Source of the DNA: Centrapalus pauciflorus
Lineage: Eukaryota > Streptophyta > Magnoliopsida > Asterales > Asteraceae
NCBI GenBank assembly: GCA_020465985.1
Contig: JAANYP010002080.1
Location: forward strand, 87,568 to 151,567
DNA length: 64,000 bases
Direction of reading: 5' to 3'
Shown piece by piece: positions 24,027-35,190 of this stretch (position 1 is its first letter; the number at the start of each line of letters is the position of its first letter). The translations under genes were made by a program, and so were the position numbers. The notes under the pieces are model-generated. The model saw only the letters and a program-made list of their open reading frames with translations, did no database searches and was not told the origin of the DNA.

Positions 24027-24350
24027 GTAGATGAAGAATGGAAGCTGTCCATCAGTTGGGCAGGCTTGCCATTACTTGCTCCCATCATCAACAGTGCAAA
24101 TTGTTGAATTTCTATGTACATTAGTTGTACTTTGTTACATTAGTTGTAACTTTTATTTTACATTAGTTGTAATATGCATTAGTACATCAGTTGTACTCTT
24201 GTAAAAATATGTGTTGTTTATGTAATCAAAATCAGTATATGTAAACTGATCTTTAACTTTACTTTGATGTTGTAATTTCATTTCAGTCAAATGTATTGTA
24301 AAAATATATAGTGATTATTGATAAGATCAGCTTAGACTGATTATTGCAAA
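24027..24350 (+). other. 3' untranslated region of the third ORF of A
   Basis: No gene. Four near-copies of TACATTAGTTGTA lie at 24117-24195, matching the cluster in B. They are candidate polyadenylation enhancer motifs. Confidence 0.5.
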
Positions 24351-24361
24351 TAGGGGGAGAT
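24351..24361 (+). other. Polypurine tract of element A
   Basis: TAGGGGGAGAT directly before the 3' LTR; the plus-strand primer for reverse transcription. Confidence 0.85.
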
Positions 24362-25456
24362 TGTTAGGCACAAAAAGGCCTCAGTCAAACCTGCTCTACA
24401 TCTTAGGGGGAGATTTTTGATCAAACCTGTTTGATGCATTGGAAGGTATAATTTAAGGCCTGTTAATGCCTTATTGAAACCTGAAAAGTGATTTGCAACA
24501 TAAGTCAAAGTTGTTTATCATGTTGCATTCGTTGCAACAAAGGCAGAATATCCAAACTGTTTTGTCTGCTGAACAGGCTGGACATAAACTGTCTACGCTG
24601 CTCTATTCTGTTGAGCAGCTTGGACAGATTCTAAGTGGTCTGTTCTTTGTGAACAGAACCTGTTCTTTGTGAACATGGAATATGTTTCCAAGTCCTCATA
24701 TTGTTTTGGACTACAAGATCAGTTTACAAGTCGAAGGCAAAAGTGGAAAACAGAAACTGTAAAAGCCTGCCTACGTTGTTCTGTTACATGAAGACAAAAA
24801 GATATTTGAAATGGGTGACATACCATTTCTTATATCAAAATGGCCTTAACAAAAGAAGAAAGATGCAAAGTTGACATTCCTCTTTTGGTTAAAGCCTTAT
24901 ACAACAGAAACAAAAAGGAAAAGACAAAGATTCTGCCACATGAAGACAAGTCTGCTTTATCAGAATGTGTTGAAAAGTTGTTTTGTCTTTTTGGAAAGAC
25001 ATCCCACTATCTCATCGTCCAATGAAGAAGCTTCACTGAGATTCTCAGTGAGAGTATAAAAGGAAGCTTCTAAAGATTGTGAGATAACCAAGAGTGAGAA
25101 TATCAGATCGTGCATTGAAGTGTGTTTTTCCATGCATGCAAGTCTGCTTGAATATAACAGTAACATGTGTCCAAGCTATTTTTATTCAAGCTGTCCATCT
25201 GTGTCTTGTAAAATCTGTGAGTTCATCAAAGTGAGTGTATTCATTGTATCTAGTCTGAGTATGTCTTAGATTAGTTGAACATCTATTGTATCTGTCATCT
25301 CAGCTTGAACCTCTCTGCAGTCAAGATTGTTCGTAACTAACACTTGTTAATAGTATACACAAACATTGAGAAAAGAGTGTTGAGTTTTAAATTGATGTAT
25401 TCATCCCCCCTCTACAGCTTAGAACAATCCACTAGGGAAACCTTTTGGGACCTACA
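24362..25456 (+). repeat. 3' LTR of element A
   Basis: It starts TGTTAGGCAC and ends GGACCTACA, like the LTRs of B, with which it shares its general sequence at clear divergence. It is 1095 bp. A TATA box lies at 25055-25061. The 5' partner is outside the window. Confidence 0.93.
25055..25061 (+). promoter_or_regulatory. TATA box in 3' LTR of A
   Basis: TATAAAA in the context GAGAGTATAAAAGGAAG, at the LTR position of the box in B. Confidence 0.6.
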
Positions 25457-26725
25457 TTTTCCAATCATATAATTAGCATATTAAGGTCCCTTAAACACTT
25501 CTAAACATAATAGAATCATTTCATAACATTCCATGATTCCGTGGAGTTCATACGGACTCCGAACGAGTCTGAAAATCACTAAAAACTCCAACCGACGACA
25601 CCGAGTTCCAATTGAGCTTGGATTCAATTCTAATCAATCCTATAGCACTATTAAACATATTTGGGCTATGTTTAGACATTCAATCTATGTTTAAACATTG
25701 AAACTCAATCCCAAAATATTTATGAACTCGTTGAGGCATTTCACCGAACACTTGGCGTGCGGTTTAACCTTAATACACCATTTTGAGTTCTTGCACATAT
25801 TTTATGTTTCCCAACTCATGAAAACACTTTAATAACACTATTGAACAATTTCCAAACACATTATACTATAACATAGCATTTTATCGCTTCATGGAGTTCA
25901 TACGAACTCCAAACGAGTTCAAAATGACCAAAACCCAAACTAAGCCTTCAAAACTCCAAATGAGTAACTACTAGATTCCATTTAATTCTATTGCTCTTAA
26001 TAACGTGTTTGGATCATAATTTACCATATGAATATGCAAAAACACTGAAAACCCATCTCATCCACCATTAGAGCTCAAATGAAGCTCCGACTTGGGTTTT
26101 TACTTAAATCACCAATCCAACCCACTAAATTACGAATTTATGACTCAAATAAGTTTATAAACCATAAACATTATTCATTACATGATTTTTGAGTCATTTA
26201 CTAACTCAACCCAACAATACCCATTTAAAGTTCCATTCTTCATCAATGGAGAAATGGAGAAAATGGAGAAGATGGGGAAGATGGAGAAGAGTAGAGATGT
26301 TTATACCTTCAATGGGGCTTCAATCTTCACAAAATCACTAACCAAAATGATGTCAACTCCAAACCCTAGCTCCACCTCTTTCTTTTCTCTCTTCTTTTCT
26401 CCAAAATTGCAAACAAAATGAAATTATGTTTGTGTGTGTGTGTGTGTGAGATCTTGGATGGTTTTGAGAGAAAGGGGGGAGGGGTTTTGGCTTTTGGCCA
26501 CCCCAACCCTCTAACTCCTACCCATTTACAGTACACACCCCTCCACAACTCATCTTTTAATTGCTGTTAGAAACTACAATGCTATTAGATGCCACAATTA
26601 AATAATTCAATACCCAATTAAATGAATTTGACATAATTATACTAAATGGGTTCAAACACTACATTAAACCATTCTTAGGTCATAATTAATTCTATATAAT
26701 TGTTTTACAAATTTTGGGGTGTTAC
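25457..26725. other. Degenerate LTR-like sequence, no gene
   Basis: AT-rich with no convincing ORF. It ends in GGGGTGTTACA at 26725, a common terminus of Ty3/gypsy LTRs, followed by TGGTTCTCAGAA, which looks like a decayed tRNA-Met primer site on the + strand. A short segment around GGAGTTCATACG(G/A)ACTCC occurs near 25552 and again near 25895. Possibly an old + strand gypsy 5' LTR; not proven. Confidence 0.4.
26430..26448. repeat. (TG)n microsatellite
   Basis: About nine TG units in a row inside the degenerate LTR-like stretch. Confidence 0.9.
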
Positions 26726-27344
26726 AATATGGTTCTCAGAAGATTTAAAACAACACTCCAGGGAAGACTCCTTGATGGTATCTCAGTCTTGGAGAGTATC
26801 GTCAGTTAAAAATGCAACAGTCTCAACTTCCTAAAGAAATTATGAGTGTCATATACTCAGAATTCATTGGCAATCTAGTTGAGCATACGATACACGCAAG
26901 AGAAGAATTCCTCAAAATATAGTGTTGTTCTTTCCTAAAAAAGGATATTGAAAAACACTACAATAGAATGTCTTAAAGATTCTATTGCCTTCAAGGAATT
27001 GATGATTTCAACCTCAAAAAGGTATTCTCTAATTCATTCCCTGATTCACTTGGAAATGAGGCATACAGATTTCTTGAATCAAGTAGCGCCACACTCGCAC
27101 AACCCTCTCTTGGTGAGTTGTATCAACTCATTCTTAATTCTCTAGCAAAAATTTAAACCAGAAGAACTTCTTGGTAGAGTTTGAGAAAACTGGAAGAAGA
27201 CTAGGTAAAGCATGTGATGACAAACATCTGTAGATTAAGTGCAAAGACAAGTCATCGTGTGATTGTTCTCACACAAAGAAGAAATCACACTCCAAAAGAT
27301 TTTTTAAATCTTTTGACACTCCCAAGAAGTAGAATTTCAGGGCA
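26726..27344. other. Unassigned sequence, no supportable gene
   Basis: Short ORFs only, with no motif I recognise on either strand. It lies between the possible old LTR and the integrase fragment of element F. It may be retroelement leader or another decayed repeat. Confidence 0.4.
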
Positions 27345-28275
27345 AATAACTCACGTGAAAGGAGTCGTGTATACCTGCAAGCTCTTCAGGCAACTCCAAT
27401 TTGTAGGCTTGAGCGCATATGCGCTCAATGACCTTGAAAGGTCCAACATATCGTGGGCTCAACTTCCCACGCTTACCGAATCTCATCACACCGTTCGACG
27501 GAGATACTTTCAACATGACCGAATCCCTGACTGCATGCTCTACATTCTTGTGTGGGCGGCTTTATTCGTTCCCGAATCATCTTAATCTTCTCATTGGTCT
27601 CCTGAATCAATTCAGATCCTACCAAAGGCGTCTCGCCAGCTTCATGCCAACAAGTTGGGGTACGACATTTGCGGCAATACAACGACTTATTGGGTGCCAT
27701 CTTTATCGAGGAATGATAACTATTATTGTAGGAAAACTCTATGAGGGGAAAATGTGTATCCCAATTGCCTCCCAACTCAATCACACATGCCCGAAGCATG
27801 TCTTCCATAGTCTGACTCGATGCTCGGTTTGGCCATCAGTCTCGGGACGGAAGGTTGTTCTCAAGTTCACACGCGTCCCCAACTGCTCTTGCATACTCTG
27901 CCAAAACCCTGAAGTGAACCGTGAATCACGATCCGAGACAATGGATTTTGGAATACCAGGGCGCACGAAAATTTCATTAATATACATCCGAGCTAGACGT
28001 TCCAACAGATAGTTCTCTCGGATTGGCAAGAAATGTGTGGACTTGGTTAACCGATCAACAATAACCCATATAGCATCATGTTGACGCTGGGTCTTCGGCA
28101 AATTTACAACGAAATCCATTGTAATGTGATCCCACTTCCACTCCGGTATATTAAGAGGCTGCATACTTCCTGATGGTTTCTGATGTTCGGCTTTGACTTG
28201 CAAACAAGTTAGGCAACGCTCAACGTGGTTGCCGATATCTCGCTTCATTCTGGGCCACCAACCAATCCATACCAA
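27345..28275 (-). pseudogene. pol: Integrase of element F, fragment
   Basis: Integrase joins element cDNA to host DNA. From 28275 leftwards: WWPRMKRDI, a zinc region with C..C (CLTCLQVKAEHQ), WKWDHITMDFV, VDRLTKSTHF, SDRDSRFTS and TDGQTE, which are the D, D and E catalytic motifs of gypsy integrases. A frame change near 27800 leads into the C-terminal half, and a GKLSPRYVGPF-type C-terminal motif follows near 27475, ending by about 27345. There is no chromodomain I can show. Frame changes and stops make it inactive. Confidence 0.85.
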
Positions 28276-28456
28276 CGATTACATCAAACTCCTTTGTGTC
28301 GATTGGCACAAGGTCAATCCCAAAATCATACCCATCTAAGGTGAGTTTACAATCAAAATAAATTTGGGTAGCCACAACCGACATCCCATTTGCAACATCA
28401 ATAGTCAAAGGTAAAGGCAACAATGAAGGCAAGTTATCAAGCTTTCGTGCAAATGA
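28260..28456 (-). pseudogene. pol: Protease of element F, C-terminal part
   Basis: Retropepsin-like sequence ending VIVGMDWL, the usual end of the RVP_2 protease domain in gypsy elements. It is joined directly to the integrase motif WWPRM in another frame within a few bases, so the reverse transcriptase and RNase H are deleted. Its N-terminal part lies at 54896 onwards, across element C. Confidence 0.82.
28452..28456. repeat. Left target-site duplication of element C (AATGA)
   Basis: AATGA directly before the C LTR, repeated at 54891-54895. Confidence 0.93.
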
Positions 28457-29097
28457 CGTTGGGAAATAATCTAAGTATGTCAAGCAGTTAGTTAGGATTT
28501 CTCACACTGTTAGTAGTATTTCTGGATAATTACAAAGTTCGAGCTGCTAGTTCAAGAATCTCGAGCTGCTAGTTCAAAAGTTCAAGTTGCCAGAGTTAAA
28601 AGTTCAAACTACTCAACAGTCAGATAACAGAAAGTGCTACAAATCAGGAAGTGATAAAGATTTTAAGATTTGAAGATCTTCCAAAGATATCCACTACCAG
28701 AGAAATCACAGTTCGTCAAGGAAACAAATCAGAAGGCTATAAATAGAGATAGACTAGGTCTTTCTCGTGTAATCTCGGTGCCTACGAATTCATATTGTAT
28801 TTGCATTATGATTAAGTTTCTAAAGTCTCTAAGGTTGAAAACCCGTAAGAACAGTTTGTGTTATTCGTCTAATCAAACAGATTAGAGGTGATTGTAATCA
28901 GAGTTTGGTAATACAAAAGGTTTCGATATTAATTGTGTTTATTTGATTGTCTGTTCTTTTATTGTTCTGAAAGTTTTCTTAAAATAATTAAGTGTTATTC
29001 CGCAAACTTCCTAATTGGATTTTGATTCAAATCAAGATTATTGGTTTAACTCTGATTTATTCAAATCAGTTAATCTTAGGTCATTTTGATCTTGACA
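28457..29097 (+). repeat. 5' LTR of element C
   Basis: It matches 54256-54890. The first base has mutated (CG instead of TG). U3 repeats AAGCTGCTAGTTC variants. It ends TTGACA two bases before the primer site. Confidence 0.94.
28738..28745 (+). promoter_or_regulatory. TATA box in 5' LTR of C
   Basis: TATAAATA, also present at 54537-54544 in the 3' LTR. Confidence 0.6.
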
Positions 29098-29099
29098 AG

Positions 29100-29111
29100 T
29101 GGTATCAGAGC
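29100..29111 (+). other. Primer binding site of element C
   Basis: TGGTATCAGAGC, complementary to initiator tRNA-Met, two bases after the 5' LTR. Confidence 0.95.
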
Positions 29112-29184
29112 CACAGGTTCTGTTTTATTCTTTGTTTTCAAAGTCAGAAACTTACATCTTTAAGTATTTAAATCATTTTCTGAA

Positions 29185-31900
29185 ATGGAGTTTGATGGCA
29201 GCAGTAGTGGATCTGGGAAAGGACTTAAAGTGCCTATGCTCAAATCCACTGAGTTCGAGATGTGGAAACTCAGGATTCAACAGCACATTCAATTTTTTTA
29301 TTATGCCCTATGGGAAGCTATTGAAAATCCTCCTGCAGTTGATCCTGAACTGGATGCTGAAGGCAAACCAATAAGAACACCTCCAAAAACTGAGATTGAG
29401 AGAAAGGCTAGAATGAATAAAGTCAAAGCTCTCACTATTTTACAGATAGCCATTCCTAATGCTTATCAACATCAGTTTAAAAAATTCTATACTGCTCATT
29501 CTCTATGGCTTGCTTTAGAGAAAAGATTTGCTGGCAATGCTAGCACAAAAAGAAACCAAAAGGATCTTTTATAACAGCAGTATGAAAATTATTCTGGTGG
29601 AAAGAATGAATACCTTACTCAAATCTTTGATAGGTTCAATAAGTTGATAGGTGAATTAAAGAGTGCTAAGGTTAGCCTGGATCAAGATGAGGTAAATAGA
29701 AATTTCCTCAGATCTCTTGGTGAAGAATGGACAGTATATGCTGCACAATGGAGAACAAAGGACACTCTAGATGAAATAGAGTTGGATGATCTCTACAAGA
29801 GCTTGAGAGTGTTTGAGTCTGAAATTGAAAATAAAAAGAAACTCTTTTCTTATAATCAAAACACTGCTCTGCTATCATCTGCATCTAATGATAAATCAAA
29901 TTGATGTGATTCTTTTACAAGTGCTGATGGCAACACTTCTGAGGTCTATTATGAGGCATTTGTTGCAAGTGATGGACTATTTGCTCTAAATTCTGAAGAT
30001 TTGGAACAAATCCATCCAGATGATCTAGAAGAGATGGACTTAAAGTGGCAACATGTCATGTTGACTATGAGGGCTAAAAGGTTTCTTAAAAGGACTCGCA
30101 GAATAAACTTTCAGGCCTGAACAGAAGGCAAGCCAACATTTGACAAATCAAAGGTTGAGTGTTTCAAGAGTCACAAACTTGGACACTTTGCTAGAGAGTG
30201 TAGATCACAAAGTCAGCAGCCACCAAGACCCCAACAGACAAGCCAAACACAATCTTCACAGGCTCTTGTTTCTCAAGAAGACACTATTTTTTACTGGAGT
30301 GACCAAACAGAAGAGGAGTTTCAGAATCGAGCTCTTATGGCAGAAACTACAACTGTTACTTACACTGAACTACGATCAGAGGTAAATACTAAACTCTGCT
30401 CCCAAGCATGCGAAAATATGGTTAAAAAGTATAGAGAGCATAATGAAAGCATGTGTAAAACTCTAGCTAAGATGGAAGAGAGGAGGTATGAGTATATGCA
30501 GGCAATAGAGGATCTTGAAAAACATATCAATGACTATAAGGACAATGAGATTCAGATGGGACATGATAGAATATATCATGAGTGGGAGAAAAAGAAACTT
30601 GAAGAGAAAATAGAGACCTTAATAAGAAACTAGAAGAGGCTGAACAAAAGGTGCTAGAAGCTCACAAGAAAGTAGAGTCTGTAAACATAGATTTGGGTAG
30701 CTTCAAGTTGGCCAATCAAAAGCTAGAACACCTAATGGAAGTCCAATTTAGAGATAGGGTAACATCTCAACTCAATCCCAAGGAAGGAATAGGATATAAT
30801 GCTACCCCACCTCCCTAAAACAATAAATACCTTTATCCTATGAGTGAAGTTGTTGATAGGCTTGTGAATGAACCATTAGATGAGAAGATGAAAACTGTAG
30901 ATCCTATCCTTGAGGGTAAGCTTGAGCTGAAAGAAGAACTGAACACTAATGAAGGCAATAAAAGTGAGGAAGCAGAGAGTAATTCCAAAACCATGAGTTA
31001 ACCTATAGTACCTCCTGTTTCTAACCCTATTATAACCAGCAGCATGAGGGAAGAAACCAATAGTTTGAAAGGAAAAGAGAAGTTGAGTGAATACAACCAT
31101 GCTTCACATGATTCTGTACCTTCTAACTGTAATGTTGCATCTTCTTCCAAGACAGATAAAAGGGTAAAAATGTTCCAGTATGCACATGCCAAAAGCATGG
31201 TGTACAAAAGTTTCTCACACAGCAGCAGGTGAGGGGAAATCAAAGGAACAAGAATCAGTTATGGTCACACAAAACTGGTTCCCTATCAAAACAATTAAAA
31301 GATGTTTTCACTGTGGTAGGAAAAACCATCTGGCCAAGCACTTTTTATATAAACCAGTTGTTGAAACACATACTATGTTTCAAAAACATGTTTCACAAAA
31401 ACCAAAAGCTTCAAAGGCCTCAAAACCTGTCACCCCAGTTCCAAAGAACAAAGTTGACCACAGGTTCATAAAGGTCAACAAACAGCAGCTGTACATAAAA
31501 AACAAGCTTTAATGAAATCTAAATTGAGTGTGAAACAAAAATGGTGTGTCAAAGGCAAAAACACAGTTCAAACTGCTAATACAAAAGATGGAACTGTTAA
31601 GTCAAAAGTTGGAACTGGCAGTGCAAAATCTAAAGCTGCTGGCACTCAACATCCAGTTCCAACTGCTAAGACAAATATTGGAACTGGTAGTGGATCATCT
31701 GAGACTGTTAAAGAAAAAGTTGGAAAGAACACCTGGACACCCCATGTCATAACTAAATTTTCATCATAGAATCCACCAGTGGATCTCACTAAGTTTAAAA
31801 AGACACAAACAGTATTTAGTTATGTTATTGCACAAGGACAACCCAAAACCAACTTGGTTTGGGTTTACTCCACTACTAACTGAGCTTTTTCTTGTGCAGG
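29185..31900 (+). pseudogene. gag: Gag of element C
   Basis: The start ATG at 29185 lies 73 bp after the primer site. A UBN2/DUF4219-type gag domain covers 29185-29904 (W-K motif, then LW.AL...F), an acidic linker follows, then a degenerate zinc knuckle (CFKSHKLGHFAREC, second Cys replaced by Ser) near 30161, a long coiled coil (about 30390-30760), and a second knuckle CFHCGRKNHLAKHF near 31302 that has lost its last Cys. In-frame stops occur at 29572, 29902, 30118 and 30631. It ends in a Lys/Thr-rich repeat region before the protease. Confidence 0.85.
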
Positions 31901-31917
31901 GCAACCACAAAAACCAA

Positions 31918-32310
31918 CATAAGACAAGATGGCATGTGGATAGTGGCTGCTCCAGGCACATGACAGGAAACTCTGAATGCTAGTTAAATTTCAAAAGCTT
32001 TGAAGGAGGATATGTTGCATTTGGTGGAAACTCCAATGGAGGTAAGGTAACAGGTAAAGGTACTGTCAAAGCAGGTAATATGATATTTAATGATGTACTG
32101 TATGTTGAACAGCTGAAGTATAACTTACTAAGTGTGTCTCAAGTGTGTGACAAACAGATTATTGTTTTATTCACAGACTCTGAATGCATTGTCCTATCAA
32201 AAGATTTTAAAATACCTGAAAGTCTTGTTTTACTAAGAACACCAAGAAAGGACAATGTCTACTGTTTGGACACAGAATACTTATCCAAAGCAAATACTTT
32301 AAGCTGTTTA
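31918..32310 (+). pseudogene. pol: Protease and start of the integrase zinc region of element C
   Basis: The aspartic protease motif WHVDSGCSRHMTG lies at about 31930, followed by one in-frame TAG at 31980, a LLSVSQVCD motif, and the lead-in to the integrase zinc domain. Reading stops at the GTTTA duplication, where element D is inserted, and resumes at 47654. Confidence 0.85.
32306..32310. repeat. Left target-site duplication of element D (GTTTA)
   Basis: Repeated at 47649-47653 directly after the other LTR. Confidence 0.94.
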
Positions 32311-32498
32311 TGTGAATTCATATTTTATGCAATTCATTCAACATTAAACATAAACATATGAACAATTATCACAAACACAATATATTGAATGATTAAAGAG
32401 AGAATATTACATTGGAGGTTTCGGTGACTTGCACAACACTTCTATTCTCTCTAGATCCGTGTACTGCTTTTGTGATCTTCTCCTTATTCTGGCAACTG

Positions 32499-32583
<85 letters not shown>

Positions 32584-32666
32584 TTACAACTATTGTGTAT
32601 TTACAATAAAGTCCCTGAACTATTACAAAATATTGTTTTCAACTCTATTTATAATTGTACCCAACA
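32311..32666 (-). repeat. 3' LTR of element D
   Basis: TG...CA ended (plus strand TGTGAATTC to CCCAACA). It contains a (TA)n(CA)n microsatellite. On the - strand a TATAAATA box lies about 13 bases from the start of the LTR, which would leave almost no U3. Confidence 0.93.
32502..32581. repeat. (TA)n(CA)n microsatellite in D 3' LTR
   Basis: About 30 TA units followed by about 10 CA units. The other LTR carries about 50 TA and 7 CA units. Confidence 0.97.
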
Positions 32667-32678
32667 ATCTCCCCCTTA
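32667..32678 (-). other. Polypurine tract of element D
   Basis: TAAGGGGGAGAT on the - strand, directly before the 3' LTR. Confidence 0.85.
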
Positions 32679-34633
32679 GAGATGAAAACAATTTTCAATT
32701 AAAGTTCTCTGTTCAGGTTGAATCTTTTATTGAATCTTCTTCTTTACTATGAATCTTCTGATACAATTTTCTTCTTTATTTGTCTCTCTCTGATCTTCAC
32801 AACTCTTCTTCTCTGATCTTCTCTTTTCTTGAAAGCACACTCCGCCTTGAATCGTGAATAGCTTTCGATTCTCTCCCTTGATCAATTGTCTTGAGATGAT
32901 GTAACAATTGTCTTCAATTGACTTCAATCTACTCAATAGTTGTCTCAGAACTTTAGCTTTTCTCCCCCTTATGATGATCATAAGAATTATGAACATCATG
33001 CAAAAGTCTTCAGAGACATTAAAGCATTGAATATATGGTAGAAGGAATACAACAACAATTACAACTCAGAAATTATTACAAATTGATTAACTCCCCCTCA
33101 AACTGATATCTTCTCCCCTATACTAAACAAATCTATCTCACTCTCCCTCAAAGATTTCACTTCCCCTCGAATTGAAACTACATCTTTTCAGAGCAAAAAC
33201 AAAGCTTTTCAACTTTGGGGAAAATGAAACACATTCATTTTGTGAGATAACGAGTCCAGGACCACATAGGATTCCTGTTTGCACAATAGACAATATCTAT
33301 GGGACCTACTTTCAGCGCTGGCGTGATGTTAACACTGGTAGGATTTCCAAATAGTCATCGTGAAATCCTTTATCATGAAAGAATCACTCTTATTTGTTCC
33401 GACTTAGTCACTTTGGACTAGCAGTTTATAGTCACGCAGACTGTCAGACTCGATGTGTCCTAAAAGTGTATATAATCAGCTCTAGACACAATGTGCATCA
33501 AATGAAATTGAAGACCGGAGCAACTGTCTTTCTTGTTTCAATATCAATAATATCCAAATGATATATCGATAGAAATGTGCTATATCTCTGTGATTATTGA
33601 AACAGAAATCTTTTGAGAGATAACTGAGTAGTTGGTGGGGTTAAATGCATGCGTCACTGGGTCCATGACGTCTTTTTCAATATCAAGTCGCCTAGGGCTT
33701 GATAGATTATGTGGTTTACCCAGGCAACACAGTTTAGGTAGAATTTACTTTTCTTTTAATCCTTTCTCAACTCTCAGCACTCAGAAATTTTCAACTAAGC
33801 TCCCTCCGACTCACTTTTACTTTAAATTCAGTCAGCTTTATAAGAAAAGCATGATCAGATGCACCACCATCTCCTGTCAATGTATCCCTCTCATTAACAT
33901 TTTACCTCTGCTCGACCCTGTCAGTATCCCGTGATAAATGACACTTCTCAACTAATAGACTTAAAGAACCCTTACCCACACAAACTATAAGTGGTTTGCT
34001 TCTTGGGTAGGTCTTCCGATTCTGGTTAGACCATAGAAGCGATATTTATGCCTATCACACAATTTGGTGCATAATCGAAGTCAGCAAAAATAATCTTAAG
34101 CGTTTCAGCTCATTGGATACCAAGAAATTCAGCTCATATGATATCGGATATGATATTCAGATAGTTTGGGAGACATCAGAATGAAATGGTAAATCTGATA
34201 CATGATTTGAAAAGAATTAGATTTTCTTGAAAGAATTAGCAGCACTTGGGAGATAAGGGGAGAATCCAGTATAAATTGGAAGCATTGTAACAAAGAGAAT
34301 CTTAGAAGAAATGAGATTATGAAAATCAAATAGATTAGACCAATTAACCTCAATGAAAAATTCAGAGAATCAGATGAAAAATTTTCTTTTCAGCTCAAAA
34401 ACAAAATTTTATGTGTGCATCAAATTTTTTCATGAAAATCACACACAGTTTTTGTGAAAAATGTCATCGTCAAAGTATCTGAAACTCCACCTGGAAATAA
34501 GCACAAAAAATTAGTCAACTCATGGAAAGTAAACAGGAGCAAAAAATTATGAAAATAAAACTCCCTCTTTGTCAATTTCAGTTTCGGAGTTGAATTCAGG
34601 AAGTATTTCATTAAGATTTGTCTCTCAGACTCT
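32679..34633 (-). other. Internal non-coding region of D
   Basis: Short ORFs only on either strand, and no pol motif. Some weak inverted repeats are visible (GGATTTC/GAAATCC at 33341-33368; TACCCA/TGGGTA near 33973-34008). Confidence 0.5.
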
Positions 34634-34919
34634 GGTTCTAATCTAAAATGATTAGAAGCCATATGTCGCGGAAGCTCGAGTTTCAGTCTGATGTAACTGA
34701 AAGCCTGTATCTCTGGTTCTGTGCTAAGAAGTACATAAACCATTTTCAATGAAGATTGGGTTTTAGTCTAAAATAACTAAAACCTTTACCATTGAAGTCT
34801 GGGTTCTAGTCTGAATTAACTGGAAACCAATTTGAGTTGAAGGATGGGTCTTGATCTGAATTAATCAAGAGCCTATGTTGAATTGAAGAATGGGTTCTTA
34901 TCTGAAATGATAAGAAACC
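34634..34919. repeat. Seven tandem hairpin units with covarying stems
   Basis: Units start at 34634, 34679, 34715, 34759, 34802, 34847 and 34893. Each reads GG, an 8-nt arm, a 6-nt loop, an 8-nt complementary arm, usually one unpaired purine, then CC (the second unit has AG in place of GG). Loops are TAAAAT, TGATGT, TAAGAA, TAAAAT, TGAATT, TGAATT and TGAAAT. First arms are TTCTAATC, TTTCAGTC, TTCTGTGC, TTTTAGTC, TTCTAGTC, TCTTGATC and TTCTTATC; second arms change to match. The first and last units pair over all eight positions. Confidence 0.9.
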
Positions 34920-34949
34920 TACAACCTGCAAAATTTAAGATGACTTTGG

Positions 34950-35046
34950 TATCCAAATAGATTTGGATCTAGACTTGTTAGCGCTCTTGGGTACCCATTT
35001 CAAAACGGGGTTTGGTACCCACTTGTACTTGGGATTAGGTACCCAT
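34950..35046. repeat. Palindromic hairpin and three GGTACCCA repeats
   Basis: ATCCAAAT and ATTTGGAT pair around 34950-34969. Then GGTACCCA occurs three times (near 34990, 35014 and 35038) at about 24-bp spacing. It continues the structured region next to the hairpin array. Confidence 0.7.
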
Positions 35047-35190
35047 TGCAAGTTATAACTATCAGCTTCTCTTTCAAAAGCAGAAACAAATTTCTTTGAG
35101 TATTTGAAAATTTAATATCTGAGTGTCTAAAGAAACTTGACTTTGAATGATTAGAATTTTCTGAACTCTTCTTCCTGAAAGCTGTCCGGT

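Larger units (their letters stand above)
1..25456 (+). mobile_element. Element A: SIRE-type Ty1/copia retrotransposon, 5' end outside the window
   Basis: The window opens inside gag, so the 5' LTR and primer site are not seen. Domain order is gag, protease, integrase, reverse transcriptase, RNase H, third ORF, polypurine tract, 3' LTR. Integrase before reverse transcriptase makes it copia; the long gag with two zinc knuckles and the large post-pol ORF are typical of the SIRE/Maximus lineage. Element B interrupts gag at 1403-14888. All ORFs carry stops and frameshifts, so A is inactive. It ends at the CA of the 3' LTR at 25456; its target duplication cannot be checked. Confidence 0.9.

Noticed and set aside
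26182..27585. Possible small host genes in ORFs near 26182, 26948 and 27214
   Set aside because: Short, low-complexity or antisense to integrase of F; no conserved motif.
29100..29111. tRNA gene at TGGTATCAGAGC sites
   Set aside because: Only the 12-18 bases complementary to a tRNA 3' end are present; these are primer binding sites.
32412..32752. ORFs with long Tyr-Ile repeats (also 47353-47591)
   Set aside because: They are translations of the TA microsatellite in the D LTRs and have no coding support.
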